A DNA stretch of 64,000 bases from Pseudarthrobacter defluvii (GCF_030323865.1 NZ_CP066362.1:3286001-3350000); one strand, 5' to 3'. Positions 33,272-42,322 are shown, counted from the first letter of the stretch. The notes: a model not told the origin generated them from the sequence alone. Translations and numbers: made by a program.

Positions 33272-33679
33272 CTAGACCTGGTACTCCAGCTTGTCACCCA
33301 GGTTTTCGTGGATGCACAGGATGTTGTGCTCGGTGTCCATGAACCAGGCGCACTTCTCGGACGCCGTCGTGCAAATATGGTTCTCCGTCTTCAAGGTGGG
33401 CAGATCGTAGTCCTGGAACCGGATGCCGCGGGCTTCCATGTCCCGGACAGTGTCCTCGATGTTGGCGACCTCGAAGCTCAGCGCGGTGTGCTCGGAATGC
33501 TTTCCGTCGGACACCGGCATCAGCTCCAGCAACGGGCCGCCGTCGATGCCGAGCAACTGGTGTCCATCTTCAGTCGTTCCGCGGTGCGGAAGGCCCAGCT
33601 TCTCCGTGTAGAAGCTGTGGGCGCGGGCTGCGTCGTCCACCGGCAGGATGGTTGTTACTGAACTCATTGTCAGGTGCAT
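33272..33679 (-). CDS. VOC family protein
   Basis: This 135-residue glyoxalase-fold protein opens TILPVDDAARAHSFYTEKLGL and ends HICTTASEKCAWFMDTEHNILCIHENL, with the usual metal-ligand-like His and Glu positions. It may be an enzyme of lactoylglutathione lyase or dioxygenase type, or a binding protein; the substrate is unknown. I chose ATG 33679 because AAGGAGG lies 6 bases upstream; ATG 33667 is the alternative. Confidence 0.85.
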   Translation of the reverse strand: MHLTMSSVTTILPVDDAARAHSFYTEKLGLPHRGTTEDGHQLLGIDGGPLLELMPVSDGKHSEHTALSFEVANIEDTVRDMEARGIRFQDYDLPTLKTENHICTTASEKCAWFMDTEHNILCIHENLGDKLEYQV

Positions 33680-33772
33680 GGGGCCACCTCCTTGTGGGCA
33701 GAATTTTACGCTCGGAGATCCGAAAAAAGACCCCCCAAAAAAAGCCCATCCCTCCTGCATTAATCCCCCGAT

Positions 33773-33827
33773 GCTCTATCACTTTTGGTCCCTGAAACCG
33801 CAGTTTAGGAACCAAAAGTGATAGAGC
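33773..33827. repeat. 55-bp palindromic intergenic repeat, copy 2
   Basis: The arms (from GCTCTATCACTTTTGGTCCC to AACCAAAAGTGATAGAGC) are nearly perfect complements around a short CGCA centre. Same element and length as 18811-18865. It lies 26 bases beyond the paaZ stop, so it could also act as a terminator hairpin for paaZ. Confidence 0.85.
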
Positions 33828-33853
33828 AACGAGGATTTGAAGGGCGTCGGTGG

Positions 33854-35965
33854 TTACTTTTCGACGAGGGTGAGGACGTCGTAGGTGGCCACGATTTCGT
33901 CGTTCTGGTTGGTGAGCACGGCGTCCCAGGCAACCTCGCCGTATTCGTCGGTTTCACGCGGGGTGATCTTCTTGGCGGTGAGGGTCACCCGGATCGAGTC
34001 GCCGGCGGCGACGGGGGTGATGAAGCGCAGGTTCTCCAGGCCGTAGTTGGCCAGCACGGGGCCCGGTGCGGGCTCCACAAACAGCCCTGCGCCCCAGCTC
34101 AACAGCAGGTAGCCGTGCGCCACGATGCCCGGGAAGAACGGGTTGGCTTCCGCCGCTTCCTGGTTGGTGTGCGCATAGAAGGTGTCGCCGGTGGAGTTGG
34201 CGAACGCGGTGATGTCCTCCAGGGTGACCTGCCGCAGATCGGAGCGGACGGCGTCGCCGATCCGGAGGGTGGACAGGTGCTTGCGGAACGGGTGCGTCCC
34301 CTCGGTCTCCACCGTGAAGTTGCGGTCGGCCCCGGTGTGCCACACACCGGTGACGGCGGTCAGCATGTTCGGTGAGCCCTGGATGGCGGTGCGCTGCATG
34401 TGGTGCAGCACGGACCGGATGCCGCCCAGTTCCTCGCCGCCACCGGCGCGTCCCGGTCCGCCGTGGACCAGATGCGGAACCGGCGAACCGTGGCCGGTGG
34501 AGGTGCGGGCGTCCTCGCGGTTGAGCATGAGGACGCGGCCGTGGTGTGCCGCGATGCCGGTGACAAGCTGGCGCGCCACCTCGGGATCGTTGGTGCAGAC
34601 CGACGCCACCAGGGACCCACCGCCGCGGGCTGCGAGGCGCACGGCGTCTGCCAGGTCCTTGTAGCCGATCACGGACGATACCGGCCCGAACGCCTCGAGC
34701 GAGTGGATGGCTTCCGCTTCCGGGTTGTCCCAGTTCAGGACCACGGGGGCCATGAATGCGCCGCCGTCCACTACCCCGGTGGTTCCGTCGGCGGAGGTGA
34801 CCGACGGCGAATCAAGCGTTCCGTACGCAAGCTCACCGCCGGCGTCGAGCATTGACTGCACGGCGGCCCGGACGTCCTCCAGCTGTTCCACGGACGCCAA
34901 GGCGCCCATGGTGACGCCCTCGCCGCGCGGGTCGCCCAGGACGACGCGCTCGGTGATGCGCTTGCCGATGGCGGCGGAGACCGCGGGCACCAGCTCCTGC
35001 GGCACGATGGCGCGCCGGATGGCGGTGCACTTCTGGCCGGCCTTGACGGTCATTTCGGTGACCACGGACTTGACGAAGGCGTCGAATTCCGGGGTGCCCT
35101 CCACGGCATCGGGGCCAAGGATTGCGGCGTTCAGGGAGTCGGTCTCGGAGGTGAACCGGACACCGCCCTCAACCACGTTCGGGTGGGCCTTCAGCGACTT
35201 GGCCGTGGAGGCAGAACCGGTGAAGGCCACCAGGTCGCGGTAGTCCAGCACGTCCAGCAGCCCGCGGACGGAGCCGGAAACCAGCTGGAGCGAGCCCTTG
35301 GGCAGGATGTTGGACTCGACGATGGCCTTGACCACGGCCGCGGCAACGTAGCCGGTGGGAGTGGCGGGCTTGACGATCGTGGGGACGCCGGCGATGAACG
35401 CGGGGGCGAACTTCTCCAGCATGCCCCAGACCGGGAAGTTGAAGGCGTTGATCTGCACGGCCACGCCGGGGATGCGGGTGTAGATGTGCTCGCCGGCGAA
35501 GGAGCCGTCCTTGGAGAGCACCTCCATGGGGCCGTCCACCACCACCTGGGAGTTGGGGAGTTCCCGCCGGCCCTTGGACCCAAAAGTGAAGAGGACGCCG
35601 ATGCCGCCGTCAATGTCCACCATGGAGTCGATCTTGGTGGCGCCGGTCTGGAAGGAGAAGTTGTAGAAGTGCTCGCGGCGGGCATTCAGGTACTGGGCCA
35701 GTTCCTTGAGTTTGAGGGCACGCTGATGGAAGGTCAGCTTGCCCAGTTCATCCTGGCCGGTGGTGCGTCCGTACTCCACCACCCCTGCGAGGTCCAGGCC
35801 CTCGGTGCTGACTTTGGCCAGGATCTCCCCTGTGCTCGCGTCCCGGACGGGGACGGCGGAAGCCGACGAGCCGGCGTCGGGCGTCCACCAGGCGTCCATG
35901 ACGAAGCTGGGCACTGTCTCCACGGTGTCGACCGTGGCCTGGGGAGCTGTGGCTGTGGTGGTCAT
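33854..35965 (-). CDS. paaZ: PaaZ: bifunctional oxepin-CoA hydrolase / semialdehyde dehydrogenase
   Basis: This 703-residue enzyme opens the oxepin ring of the phenylacetate intermediate and oxidises the resulting semialdehyde-CoA. The N-terminal aldehyde dehydrogenase domain (1-~530) shows the NAD-site segment AFTGSASTAKSLKAHP and the catalytic Cys in AGQKCTAIRRAIVP (about 312). The C-terminal MaoC hydratase domain (~555-700) contains NPFFPGIVAHGYLLLSW. I chose ATG 35965 because GGAAGGA lies 9 bases upstream; the 11-residue longer frame is unlikely. A PaaR-type operator lies 46 bases upstream. Confidence 0.93.
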   Translation of the reverse strand: MTTTATAPQATVDTVETVPSFVMDAWWTPDAGSSASAVPVRDASTGEILAKVSTEGLDLAGVVEYGRTTGQDELGKLTFHQRALKLKELAQYLNARREHFYNFSFQTGATKIDSMVDIDGGIGVLFTFGSKGRRELPNSQVVVDGPMEVLSKDGSFAGEHIYTRIPGVAVQINAFNFPVWGMLEKFAPAFIAGVPTIVKPATPTGYVAAAVVKAIVESNILPKGSLQLVSGSVRGLLDVLDYRDLVAFTGSASTAKSLKAHPNVVEGGVRFTSETDSLNAAILGPDAVEGTPEFDAFVKSVVTEMTVKAGQKCTAIRRAIVPQELVPAVSAAIGKRITERVVLGDPRGEGVTMGALASVEQLEDVRAAVQSMLDAGGELAYGTLDSPSVTSADGTTGVVDGGAFMAPVVLNWDNPEAEAIHSLEAFGPVSSVIGYKDLADAVRLAARGGGSLVASVCTNDPEVARQLVTGIAAHHGRVLMLNREDARTSTGHGSPVPHLVHGGPGRAGGGEELGGIRSVLHHMQRTAIQGSPNMLTAVTGVWHTGADRNFTVETEGTHPFRKHLSTLRIGDAVRSDLRQVTLEDITAFANSTGDTFYAHTNQEAAEANPFFPGIVAHGYLLLSWGAGLFVEPAPGPVLANYGLENLRFITPVAAGDSIRVTLTAKKITPRETDEYGEVAWDAVLTNQNDEIVATYDVLTLVEK

Positions 35966-36010
35966 CGTTGACGGTCCTTCCAACAAGGGGGCAGGCAAAC
36001 CGGCCGGTCA

Positions 36011-36032
36011 TTACTGACCGTCCGTTCGGTAA
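36011..36032. promoter_or_regulatory. PaaR-type operator between paaZ and the thioesterase gene
   Basis: A 22-bp dyad has half-sites TTACTGACCG and CGTTCGGTAA around the centre TC. It lies in the 143-base divergent region and could control both genes. TATATT on the minus strand (36031-36036) overlaps its edge and may be the paaZ -10 box. Confidence 0.75.
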
Positions 36033-36108
36033 TATATTCACCATACATGACGTGCCGTACTGCAGACTAGAAGGCCAGCACTGAATTGGCCGCCTCAAAG
36101 GAGAACCC

Positions 36109-36552
36109 ATGAACGCCCCTGCCCCGAAAGATGACGCCGGAAGCCAGCCCTCCGAGCACGAACTTTGGAAAATCACCCTCGGGGAGCTGGACGAGAAGAT
36201 GGGCGTAAAGATCCTGGAAGAGTCCGTGGAGCGCGTGGTGGCCACCATGCCCGTGGAAGGGAACAGGCAGTCGTTCGGGCTGCTGCACGGCGGCGCCTCC
36301 CTGGCCGTGGGAGAGGCAGTGGGATCCTGGGCCGCTGTGATCCATGCCAGCACCATGGGCAAGACGGCGGTGGGCGTGGATGTTTCCGCCACCCACCACC
36401 GCTCCGCGCGTGAAGGCCAGGTGACCATCACGGCCACCCCTATCCACCTGGGCGGCACCCTCACCACGCACGAGGTGCTGATCACCAACGAGGCCGGCCA
36501 GCGGCTCTGCACCCTGCGCATCACCAATCTGCTGATGAAGCGCAAAAACTGA
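36109..36552 (+). CDS. PaaI-family hot-dog thioesterase (MenI/YbgC-like)
   Basis: This 147-residue thioesterase has the hot-dog motif QSFGLLHGGASLAVGEAVGSW (residues ~60-80, with His-Gly-Gly and catalytic Glu) and VGVDVSATHHRSAREGQVTI. The QSFGLLHGGAS form is typical of the DHNA-CoA/hydroxybenzoyl-CoA subgroup, so it could serve menaquinone synthesis. The position opposite paaZ, sharing a PaaR-type operator, argues for phenylacetate catabolism. AAAGGAG lies 5 bases before the ATG. Confidence 0.85.
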   Translation: MNAPAPKDDAGSQPSEHELWKITLGELDEKMGVKILEESVERVVATMPVEGNRQSFGLLHGGASLAVGEAVGSWAAVIHASTMGKTAVGVDVSATHHRSAREGQVTITATPIHLGGTLTTHEVLITNEAGQRLCTLRITNLLMKRKN

Positions 36553-36654
36553 CCCAAGAAGTTCTCCGGGACCGCATCCAAGGACGGCGTTCCGCAGGTA
36601 TTAAGCGCGTAAGTACAAACAGCCCGCTACCGGGCATCCTGCAAGGAGTTTGAC

Positions 36655-37365
36655 ATGCGCAAAATGACCTACGCCGCCGGAGCACTCTCGCTCGCCGCTT
36701 CGCTGGCCTTCGCCGCTCCCGCCCAGGCCGGCGGATGGCACCATCATGATGATGACCCCGCCCAGCTTTCCGTCCTGCACGCAGTTCCCGGCCTGACCGT
36801 GGACGTGTGGGTCAATGGCAACCTCACCCTCGACGACTTCACCCCCGGCACCCTGGCCGGGCCCCTGGAACTGGCCGCCGGAGACTACCAAATCGCCATC
36901 ACCGCTGCTGACGCCACCAGCGCCGACAACCCGGTGATAGGCCCGGTGAACGTGGAACTCGACGAGGGCCGGAACTACACCGCGGTGGCCCACCTCGATG
37001 CCGACGGCACCCCCACCGCGTCACTTTTCACCAATGACACCAAAGCGCCCCGCAATGACCAGAAGGGCAAGCTCACGGTCAGACACGTAGCCGCGGCCCC
37101 CGCCGTCGACGTTCTGGCAGGTGGAGTTCCGGTGATTGAGGGACTCAGCAACCCGGACGAAGCCAAACTCAAGCTGAAGGCCGGCACCATCTCGGCCACG
37201 GTCGCCGCGGCAGGAACCACCGATCCCGTGATCGGCCCGGCGGACATCACGGTGCAAGGCGGGAAGAACACCATCGTTTACGCCTGGGGAAGCCTCGCAG
37301 ACGGCACCTTGGCCGTGGCCACTCAGGTGGTTGACGGCAAGGAGCAGGGCCGCGGCCGGCACTGA
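36655..37365 (+). CDS. Secreted DUF4397-domain protein
   Basis: This 236-residue exported protein has a signal peptide at residues 1-26 (cleaved near APAQAGG), followed by a His/Asp patch HHHDDD. Two DUF4397-type beta domains follow: AQLSVLHAVPGLTVDVWVNG (about 35) and KLTVRHVAAAPAVDVLAGG (about 139). Each ends in a strand-rich GGKN/EGRN turn. There is no anchor, so it should be released or wall-associated. AAGGAG lies 7 bases before ATG 36655. Function is unknown; the domain resembles adhesive or structural repeats. Confidence 0.9.
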   Translation: MRKMTYAAGALSLAASLAFAAPAQAGGWHHHDDDPAQLSVLHAVPGLTVDVWVNGNLTLDDFTPGTLAGPLELAAGDYQIAITAADATSADNPVIGPVNVELDEGRNYTAVAHLDADGTPTASLFTNDTKAPRNDQKGKLTVRHVAAAPAVDVLAGGVPVIEGLSNPDEAKLKLKAGTISATVAAAGTTDPVIGPADITVQGGKNTIVYAWGSLADGTLAVATQVVDGKEQGRGRH

Positions 37366-37388
37366 GTCGGCAGACCGCAGCTGACGCT

Positions 37389-37420
37389 AAGGGGGCAGGG
37401 CTCCGCGGCCCCGCCTCCTT
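37389..37420. terminator. Imperfect hairpin between convergent genes
   Basis: AAGG...GGGC (from 37389) pairs with GCCCC...CCTT (to 37420) around TCCGC, with mismatches. It lies between the DUF4397 stop and the protease stop, so it may end both transcripts. Confidence 0.4.
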
Positions 37421-37425
37421 ATCGG

Positions 37426-39666
37426 CTAGCTGGTGGAGCGTCCCTTCCGGCGTCGGACCAGCAGCATCAGCAGGATCCCGACGGCGAGCGCGGCCACAGC
37501 GGCGATCGCTGCGGTAATCAGCCCGTCGGCTCCGGTGTAGGCAAGGTCTCCCGGGTCGGCCGGGTTGTTCCGGCTTCCGCCCGTGTTGGCAAGGTCAGCC
37601 GGCGCACTTGGCGCGGGGGCGCTTGACGGCGGAACCACGACGGCGGGGATTTCCGTCGGTGGGGCAGGCGACGGGCTCGCCGGGGCCGGGCTGGTCGGCG
37701 CCGGGCTGGTCGGCGCCGGGCTGGTCGGCGCCGGGCTGCTTGGGGCAGGACCCGTCGGTGTGGGGCTTGCCGGCGGCGTCGTGGGAACCGGGTCAGTGGG
37801 CGCCGGCGGGGCCGGCGGTTCCGCTGCTGCTGGAGCAAACTCAAAGCTGTTGGCTCCCGACCTGCTGAACCCGTTTACTGTCTCAGCCGTGAAGCGGAGC
37901 GTACCCGTGCCCTGTGGGGCCGCGAAGCTCCACGTGCCGTCGTCATGGACCGGCACCTCGAACGGGTCTTTGCCCTGGATGGTGACCCGGACTTTGCTGT
38001 CCTTCGCCACGGCCGATGCCGGAGCCGCAGGAACCTGGCCGCTGATGACCTGTCCCGGCTGGTAGGTTTCGCCGGGCGCCGGCGCGGTAACGGTTGGTTT
38101 GTTGAGGAAGAGTTCCAATTGGTAGCCCGGCAGCACCGCCATGCTGTCCCGCAGGGTGGCCCCCACGGCAAAGTTCTGGATGACGTTCCCGTTCGCGTCG
38201 GGAGTGTCCCCGGCTGAGTGGGTTCCCACAGCATAATTGCCGCTCAGGTAAGGGCCGCCGGAGTCACCGCCGCTGGACTGCACGCCATAGGACAGGAAGC
38301 CGTTGAAGGCGCGGAGGTCCGTGGGGTCCGTGGCGTAGGCCGGCCCCGGCACTATGAAGATCCCCACCGCGTCCACAGTTCCGCACGACCAAGCCGATGT
38401 CCGTCCCGACCGGCAGATGGGCATTCCCACCACGGGATCAGCGCGCCCAATAATCTTCACGTCCGGCCCTGGCTGGGACGGGTCCCCCCACGTGCTGGCA
38501 GCCGGAAGCGGATTGATGTCCTGCCGCAGAGACTGGATGACGGAGATGTCCGTTCCTACGTTTCCGGGGTCAGTGACTGCCGTCTGGTCCGGAGCGATGG
38601 GAGTGCTCGGGTCCACGACCCGGGAGTTGCCCGGGCCGCCAAACTGGCTGAAACCGAACTTGCCCAGGAGTCCCAGCTTGTTGAACTGGAATTCCAGGGT
38701 GGCGGTTTTCGCTGCCCCATCGGACGCGCAGTGCCCGGCGGTGAGGACGGCGGGCACACCTGCCGGATCGAATGCGGAAAAGCCGGTGGAGCAGACGTAT
38801 CCGATGTCCGTCTGGTAGCCCACGCCGCCCGGAACGTCGGCCTCGGGCTTAATCGGCGCGCCGCCGTCGAGCTCCACGTTGGCGTAACGGGAGACGAACT
38901 GCGCGGGAGAAATTTTTCCGCTTGCGGGGGTTGCCGAGCTCCAACCAGCACCGGAGGAGGCGGACAGCGACTCCGCCGTGTTGATCCCGCCGGTCCTGAT
39001 CACGAACTTGCCGCCTGCCGCCGCCATGACTGCCTGCAGCCCCTGCGGGCCCACATCGCGCACATACGCCTGGAACAGCTGTTCGGTGTTTTGCGCCAGT
39101 TCCGAGCGGGTGCCTTCTGTGGAGGCGGGGGCGGTTGGCGACACAGGTGTTGATGGAGACGGAGCAGCGGACGACGGCGGCGCAACCGGAGGTGCCGCCG
39201 GCTGGGGAGCCGGGGCTTCAAGGGTGAGGCCGTGAATCCTGCCGGCGAGCGCAGCAGCAGCAGCCTGCAATTCAGGACCGGAGCCGGTCACGACGATGGA
39301 AGTGCCCTCGATCCGGATACCCACGTAACCGGGCAGCTGGCGCAGCTGCACCGCGGCGGCTGCGGCCTGGGCGCCGAGTTCCGCCGCGGCTTGGAACTGT
39401 TGGGGCGTCAGCTTGAGATCGCGCTGCACTGCGTCGGCGAGCGCTGCTTCGGAAAGACCTGTCGAGGTGCCTGTGCCGGATGAATCACCGGTTGACGGAA
39501 ACGGGCTGGCGCTCGCCGGCGCGGCAGTGCTGCTCCCGGTCCCGGCTACCTGCCCGGAGTCCGGTTCGCCGGCACCGAAGGCGGGGCCGGCCACGTACGC
39601 CGATGAGGCCAGCATTCCGGTGGCAGCGGCAAGGGTGAGGACCCGTCGCAGTGTGTCCGCATTCAT
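37426..39666 (-). CDS. Secreted trypsin-like serine protease with LAxTG sorting signals
   Basis: This 746-residue secreted protease starts with a signal peptide (1-~32). A streptogrisin-like prodomain region (~75-200) and an S1 protease domain (~230-500) follow. The catalytic triad is visible: His in AVLTAGHCASDG, Asp in NVGTDISVIQS, Ser in SSGGDSGGPYLSG. A beta-rich domain and a long Pro/Ala/Thr/Ser stalk come next. The C-terminus has two LAxTG pentapeptides (LANTG and LAYTG), a hydrophobic helix and RRRKGRSTS, a sortase E-type signal. Start ATG 39666 overlaps the upstream phosphatase stop (4 bases). Confidence 0.9.
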   Translation of the reverse strand: MNADTLRRVLTLAAATGMLASSAYVAGPAFGAGEPDSGQVAGTGSSTAAPASASPFPSTGDSSGTGTSTGLSEAALADAVQRDLKLTPQQFQAAAELGAQAAAAAVQLRQLPGYVGIRIEGTSIVVTGSGPELQAAAAALAGRIHGLTLEAPAPQPAAPPVAPPSSAAPSPSTPVSPTAPASTEGTRSELAQNTEQLFQAYVRDVGPQGLQAVMAAAGGKFVIRTGGINTAESLSASSGAGWSSATPASGKISPAQFVSRYANVELDGGAPIKPEADVPGGVGYQTDIGYVCSTGFSAFDPAGVPAVLTAGHCASDGAAKTATLEFQFNKLGLLGKFGFSQFGGPGNSRVVDPSTPIAPDQTAVTDPGNVGTDISVIQSLRQDINPLPAASTWGDPSQPGPDVKIIGRADPVVGMPICRSGRTSAWSCGTVDAVGIFIVPGPAYATDPTDLRAFNGFLSYGVQSSGGDSGGPYLSGNYAVGTHSAGDTPDANGNVIQNFAVGATLRDSMAVLPGYQLELFLNKPTVTAPAPGETYQPGQVISGQVPAAPASAVAKDSKVRVTIQGKDPFEVPVHDDGTWSFAAPQGTGTLRFTAETVNGFSRSGANSFEFAPAAAEPPAPPAPTDPVPTTPPASPTPTGPAPSSPAPTSPAPTSPAPTSPAPASPSPAPPTEIPAVVVPPSSAPAPSAPADLANTGGSRNNPADPGDLAYTGADGLITAAIAAVAALAVGILLMLLVRRRKGRSTS
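37691..37735. repeat. 15-bp tandem repeats in the protease stalk
   Basis: Three perfect copies of CTGGTCGGCGCCGGG, with degenerate copies on both sides, encode Pro-Ala-Pro-Thr-Ser units on the minus strand. Slippage here would lengthen or shorten the stalk in frame. Confidence 0.85.
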
Positions 39667-40361
39667 CGGGCAACCCCCGCTCCGGAAAGAGCCAGGACGG
39701 CCTCAAGTTCAGTGGAGGTGAGCCCGTTTGCCAGGAGGTAGCTGCGCGTGTCCAGGCCACGGACAAACGCCACCACCGCGAAACCCCGCTGTTCCAGCAG
39801 GGCCGTCAACTCCGGCTCGTCCAGGTACCGTTCCCTGTTGTGGGGCGGCCCGTGGGTGCGGTAACGCTCGTTGATGCCGCGGGCAGCCCGGCGGTAGCCT
39901 TCGGCGATCGCCTCGTCGGGGTCGCCTGCAAGGTCCTGCACCATGGCGGCCACCAGTCCGCTGCGGTCGCGGCCCGCGGCGCAGTGCAGCAGGACGTCCC
40001 CCTTGGACGCGGCCCCGGCGATGGCACGGAAAACACCCACCAGCTTTTCGGGGAAAAGCCGGGCGTTCTCCGCATAGTGGGCGGGATCGTTCAGGTAGGG
40101 GCCGGTGACGGCGGTGAACCGCGGATCACCGGGCTCCTCCGTGGGTGCGTGGACCACATCCATGCCGGCCCAGGCAGCGGCAGGCACCACCGGGTCATTG
40201 TCCCGGCGCCGCCCTTCATCAGCGTTACGGAGGTCCACCACGGTGCGGACGCCGTCGTCGAAAGCCTGTTTCCACCCTGCTTCCGTCAGCCACTCGCGCC
40301 GCCCCATGCGGTAGATGCCGCCGGAAACGTGCCACGCGTTGACAGCGCCATCCCAGTCCAT
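39663..40361 (-). CDS. Tyrosine-protein phosphatase (Y_phosphatase3-type)
   Basis: This 232-residue soluble phosphatase has the Cys-based signature HCAAGRDRSGLVA (about 126-138) and the WPD-loop region before it. NVWHVSGG-like start residues and VVDLRNADE (about 45) are typical of the IphP/MptpB group, which may act on phosphotyrosine or phosphoinositides. I chose ATG 40361 (MDWDG), with AAGGGGC 7 bases upstream; ATG 40382 is possible. The stop overlaps the protease start (ATGA), so they are cotranscribed. Confidence 0.88.
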   Translation of the reverse strand: MDWDGAVNAWHVSGGIYRMGRREWLTEAGWKQAFDDGVRTVVDLRNADEGRRRDNDPVVPAAAWAGMDVVHAPTEEPGDPRFTAVTGPYLNDPAHYAENARLFPEKLVGVFRAIAGAASKGDVLLHCAAGRDRSGLVAAMVQDLAGDPDEAIAEGYRRAARGINERYRTHGPPHNRERYLDEPELTALLEQRGFAVVAFVRGLDTRSYLLANGLTSTELEAVLALSGAGVAR

Positions 40362-40542
40362 GGACCTGCCCCTTGTGTTCATCCGGACAGCTAACCACAC
40401 GCCGCTGGGAGCCGCATGTCACATAAGGGGAAGTTGTGGTGAAGCACGAGTGTCCAACGGCCCGTGACAGCTGTGACAGGCGGGAGTACTGTGACCAAAA
40501 CTTGGCCCCGCCGGAGGGGCACTGAGCAACTGAGGGGAACAC

Positions 40543-41379
40543 ATGGGAACAGTTTCAGCACGACGTCGGCCGCGGGCTTTCGCTGCCGCCCTTGCCACGC
40601 TGGCGATTACCGCAGGCTTTGCGGCCGCTCCGGCGCAGGCCGTGGACAAAGAAAAGTACATCGCACTGGGAGATTCCTACGCCGCAGGACAAGGTGCCGG
40701 GCCGTACCTGGACGCCTGCTATCGCAGCAACAACGCCTATTCCGAACTCGCGGATGAAGCCAAGTCAATCCAGCTGGTGGTGAATGCTGCCTGCAGCGGC
40801 AAGACCACCTGGGACGTCGTGAACAGCCAGCTCCGCCAGCTGAACAAGAGCACGGAATTGGTGACCATCACTGCTGGTGGCAACAACATCGGTTTCGGCG
40901 ACATCATCACCTCCTGCGGGGCTGCCCTGGCCAACCCCGCCGCAGGACCCTCATGTGACGCGGCTACTGCCTCTGCGGCCGCGATGATTCAAAGCGGACA
41001 GCTCACCCAGGATGTCATCTCGATGATCCAGAGCGTGAAGGCCGCTGCACCCAACGCAAGGATCGTTGTGACGGGCTATCCGTACCTTTACGACCCGGTC
41101 ACCCCCAATCCTGCCGATCCACTGTCGCTGTTTATCCAGCAGGCCACCGTGTTGGCCAACGGACTGGATGCCTCCATCGCGGCGGCCGCCAGTGCCACAG
41201 GGGTTCAATACGTAGACGTCAGGGGCGCGTTCACAGGGCACGGCGTCAACTCCGGGGATCCCTGGATCAACCTGGACCTGGCCAACCCTGCAAGCCCGGA
41301 CAACTTCCATCCGAACGCCGCAGGCTACGAGGCCTACTTCGCTGCGCTCAGCGCTTCCGGCGCCTACTCCGTCCCCTAG
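40543..41379 (+). CDS. Secreted SGNH-hydrolase (lipase/esterase)
   Basis: This 278-residue exported esterase has a signal peptide at 1-~32 (ending APAQAVDK). The catalytic Ser is in IALGDSYAAGQG (about residue 48), the oxyanion Gly/Asn in ITAGGNNIGFGD (about 110), and the Asp-His in SPDNFHPNAAGYEAY (about 260). Six cysteines suggest disulfides, as in the Streptomyces lipase group. It should hydrolyse lipid or acetyl esters outside the cell. GAGGGGAACAC precedes ATG 40543. Its end overlaps the convergent GNAT gene by 4 bases. Confidence 0.9.
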   Translation: MGTVSARRRPRAFAAALATLAITAGFAAAPAQAVDKEKYIALGDSYAAGQGAGPYLDACYRSNNAYSELADEAKSIQLVVNAACSGKTTWDVVNSQLRQLNKSTELVTITAGGNNIGFGDIITSCGAALANPAAGPSCDAATASAAAMIQSGQLTQDVISMIQSVKAAAPNARIVVTGYPYLYDPVTPNPADPLSLFIQQATVLANGLDASIAAAASATGVQYVDVRGAFTGHGVNSGDPWINLDLANPASPDNFHPNAAGYEAYFAALSASGAYSVP

Positions 41380-41996
41380 CCTCGCACTTCTCCGCGCCGG
41401 TCCAGGCGGTACTCGAGCCCGGCGCGGACGGCCGGCCACTCATGCTCCAGGATGGAGAACACCACGGTGTCCCGCAGGTTTCCGTCACTGGTCCGTGAGT
41501 GGCTGCGGAGCACGCCGTCCTGCTTTGCGCCCAGCCGGGCAATGGCCTCGCGCGACTGGTGGTTCAACCAGTGGGTGCGGAACTCGACGGCGGGGCAGCC
41601 AATCGTTTCGAAGGCGTGCCGCAGCAGCAGGAGCTTGGAATCCGGGTTGGTGCCCGTCCCTTGGGCGGACGCTGCGTTCCAGGTGGAGCCTATCTCCACA
41701 CGCGGGGTGGCGGCATCGATGTTCATGTAGGTGGTCATGCCGATGATGCGCCCCGGGCCGCCAGTCGCGGAATCGATCAGCCGGGTGGTGAACGGCAGCA
41801 TGGTCCCCTGGTCCTGGAGCGCGAGCCGGCGGCGGATTTCCGCCGCCATTTTGTCGGGCGCGGGTACCGATGTGTACCAGAGCTTCCACAGCTCACCGTC
41901 CCTGGCGGCCGCCACCAGGCCGTCGTGGTGTTCCGCGGCGAGCGGCTCGAGGATTACGTAGCGGCCGGTAAGGGTAAGGGGTTCAAGGAAAGTCAC
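41376..41996 (-). CDS. GNAT acetyltransferase
   Basis: This 206-residue acetyltransferase of the RimJ-like group opens LTGRYVILEPLAAEHHDGLV. It contains VEIGSTWNAASAQGTGTNPDSKLLLL around the CoA site, in split blocks, and EFRTHWLNHQSREAIARLGA. The acceptor is unknown. The GTG start has no ribosome site, and TAGGCT (plus-strand 42003-42008) lies 6 bases upstream, so the mRNA is probably leaderless. It is divergent from the DUF6480-like gene. Confidence 0.9.
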   Translation of the reverse strand: MTFLEPLTLTGRYVILEPLAAEHHDGLVAAARDGELWKLWYTSVPAPDKMAAEIRRRLALQDQGTMLPFTTRLIDSATGGPGRIIGMTTYMNIDAATPRVEIGSTWNAASAQGTGTNPDSKLLLLRHAFETIGCPAVEFRTHWLNHQSREAIARLGAKQDGVLRSHSRTSDGNLRDTVVFSILEHEWPAVRAGLEYRLDRRGEVRG

Positions 41997-42069
41997 TGCA
42001 CCAGCCTAGGCCCGCGGGAGCGCGGGTTACGCTGGGAAAAGCACCACGACGTCGAGCGAGGGAGTCACC

Positions 42070-42303
42070 ATGTCAGGCCAGAATCCGGACCCGGAAGAGG
42101 ACAAGCTCACCGGTTTGGAGCCCGGAGGCGGAGTTCCGCCCGGAGAAACGCCGCCCGGCGAAGCGTCCACCAGCATGACGCAGGGCCACGAGGAGAAGGG
42201 CCCCAGAAAGGGCACGCAGTTCCTGTGGATCGGCATCATCGGCGTGGTGGTCCTGCTGTGCCTCCTCTACTTCATCGGTTACATCGTGGGCTTCTTCGAC
42301 TAA
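42070..42303 (+). CDS. Small single-span membrane protein (DUF6480-like)
   Basis: This 77-residue protein has a hydrophilic acidic and Pro/Gly-rich head (GGGVPPGETPPGEASTSMTQ), a basic KGPRKG and one hydrophobic helix (residues ~50-73, FLWIGIIGVVVLLCLLYFI). The short tail faces the other side. It matches the small DUF6480-type membrane proteins of actinobacteria. GAGGGAG lies 6 bases before the ATG. It converges on the paaH-like gene with 19 bases between the stops. The function is unknown. Confidence 0.8.
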   Translation: MSGQNPDPEEDKLTGLEPGGGVPPGETPPGEASTSMTQGHEEKGPRKGTQFLWIGIIGVVVLLCLLYFIGYIVGFFD

Positions 42304-42322
42304 GCCCCGTCCGTTTAGGCGG

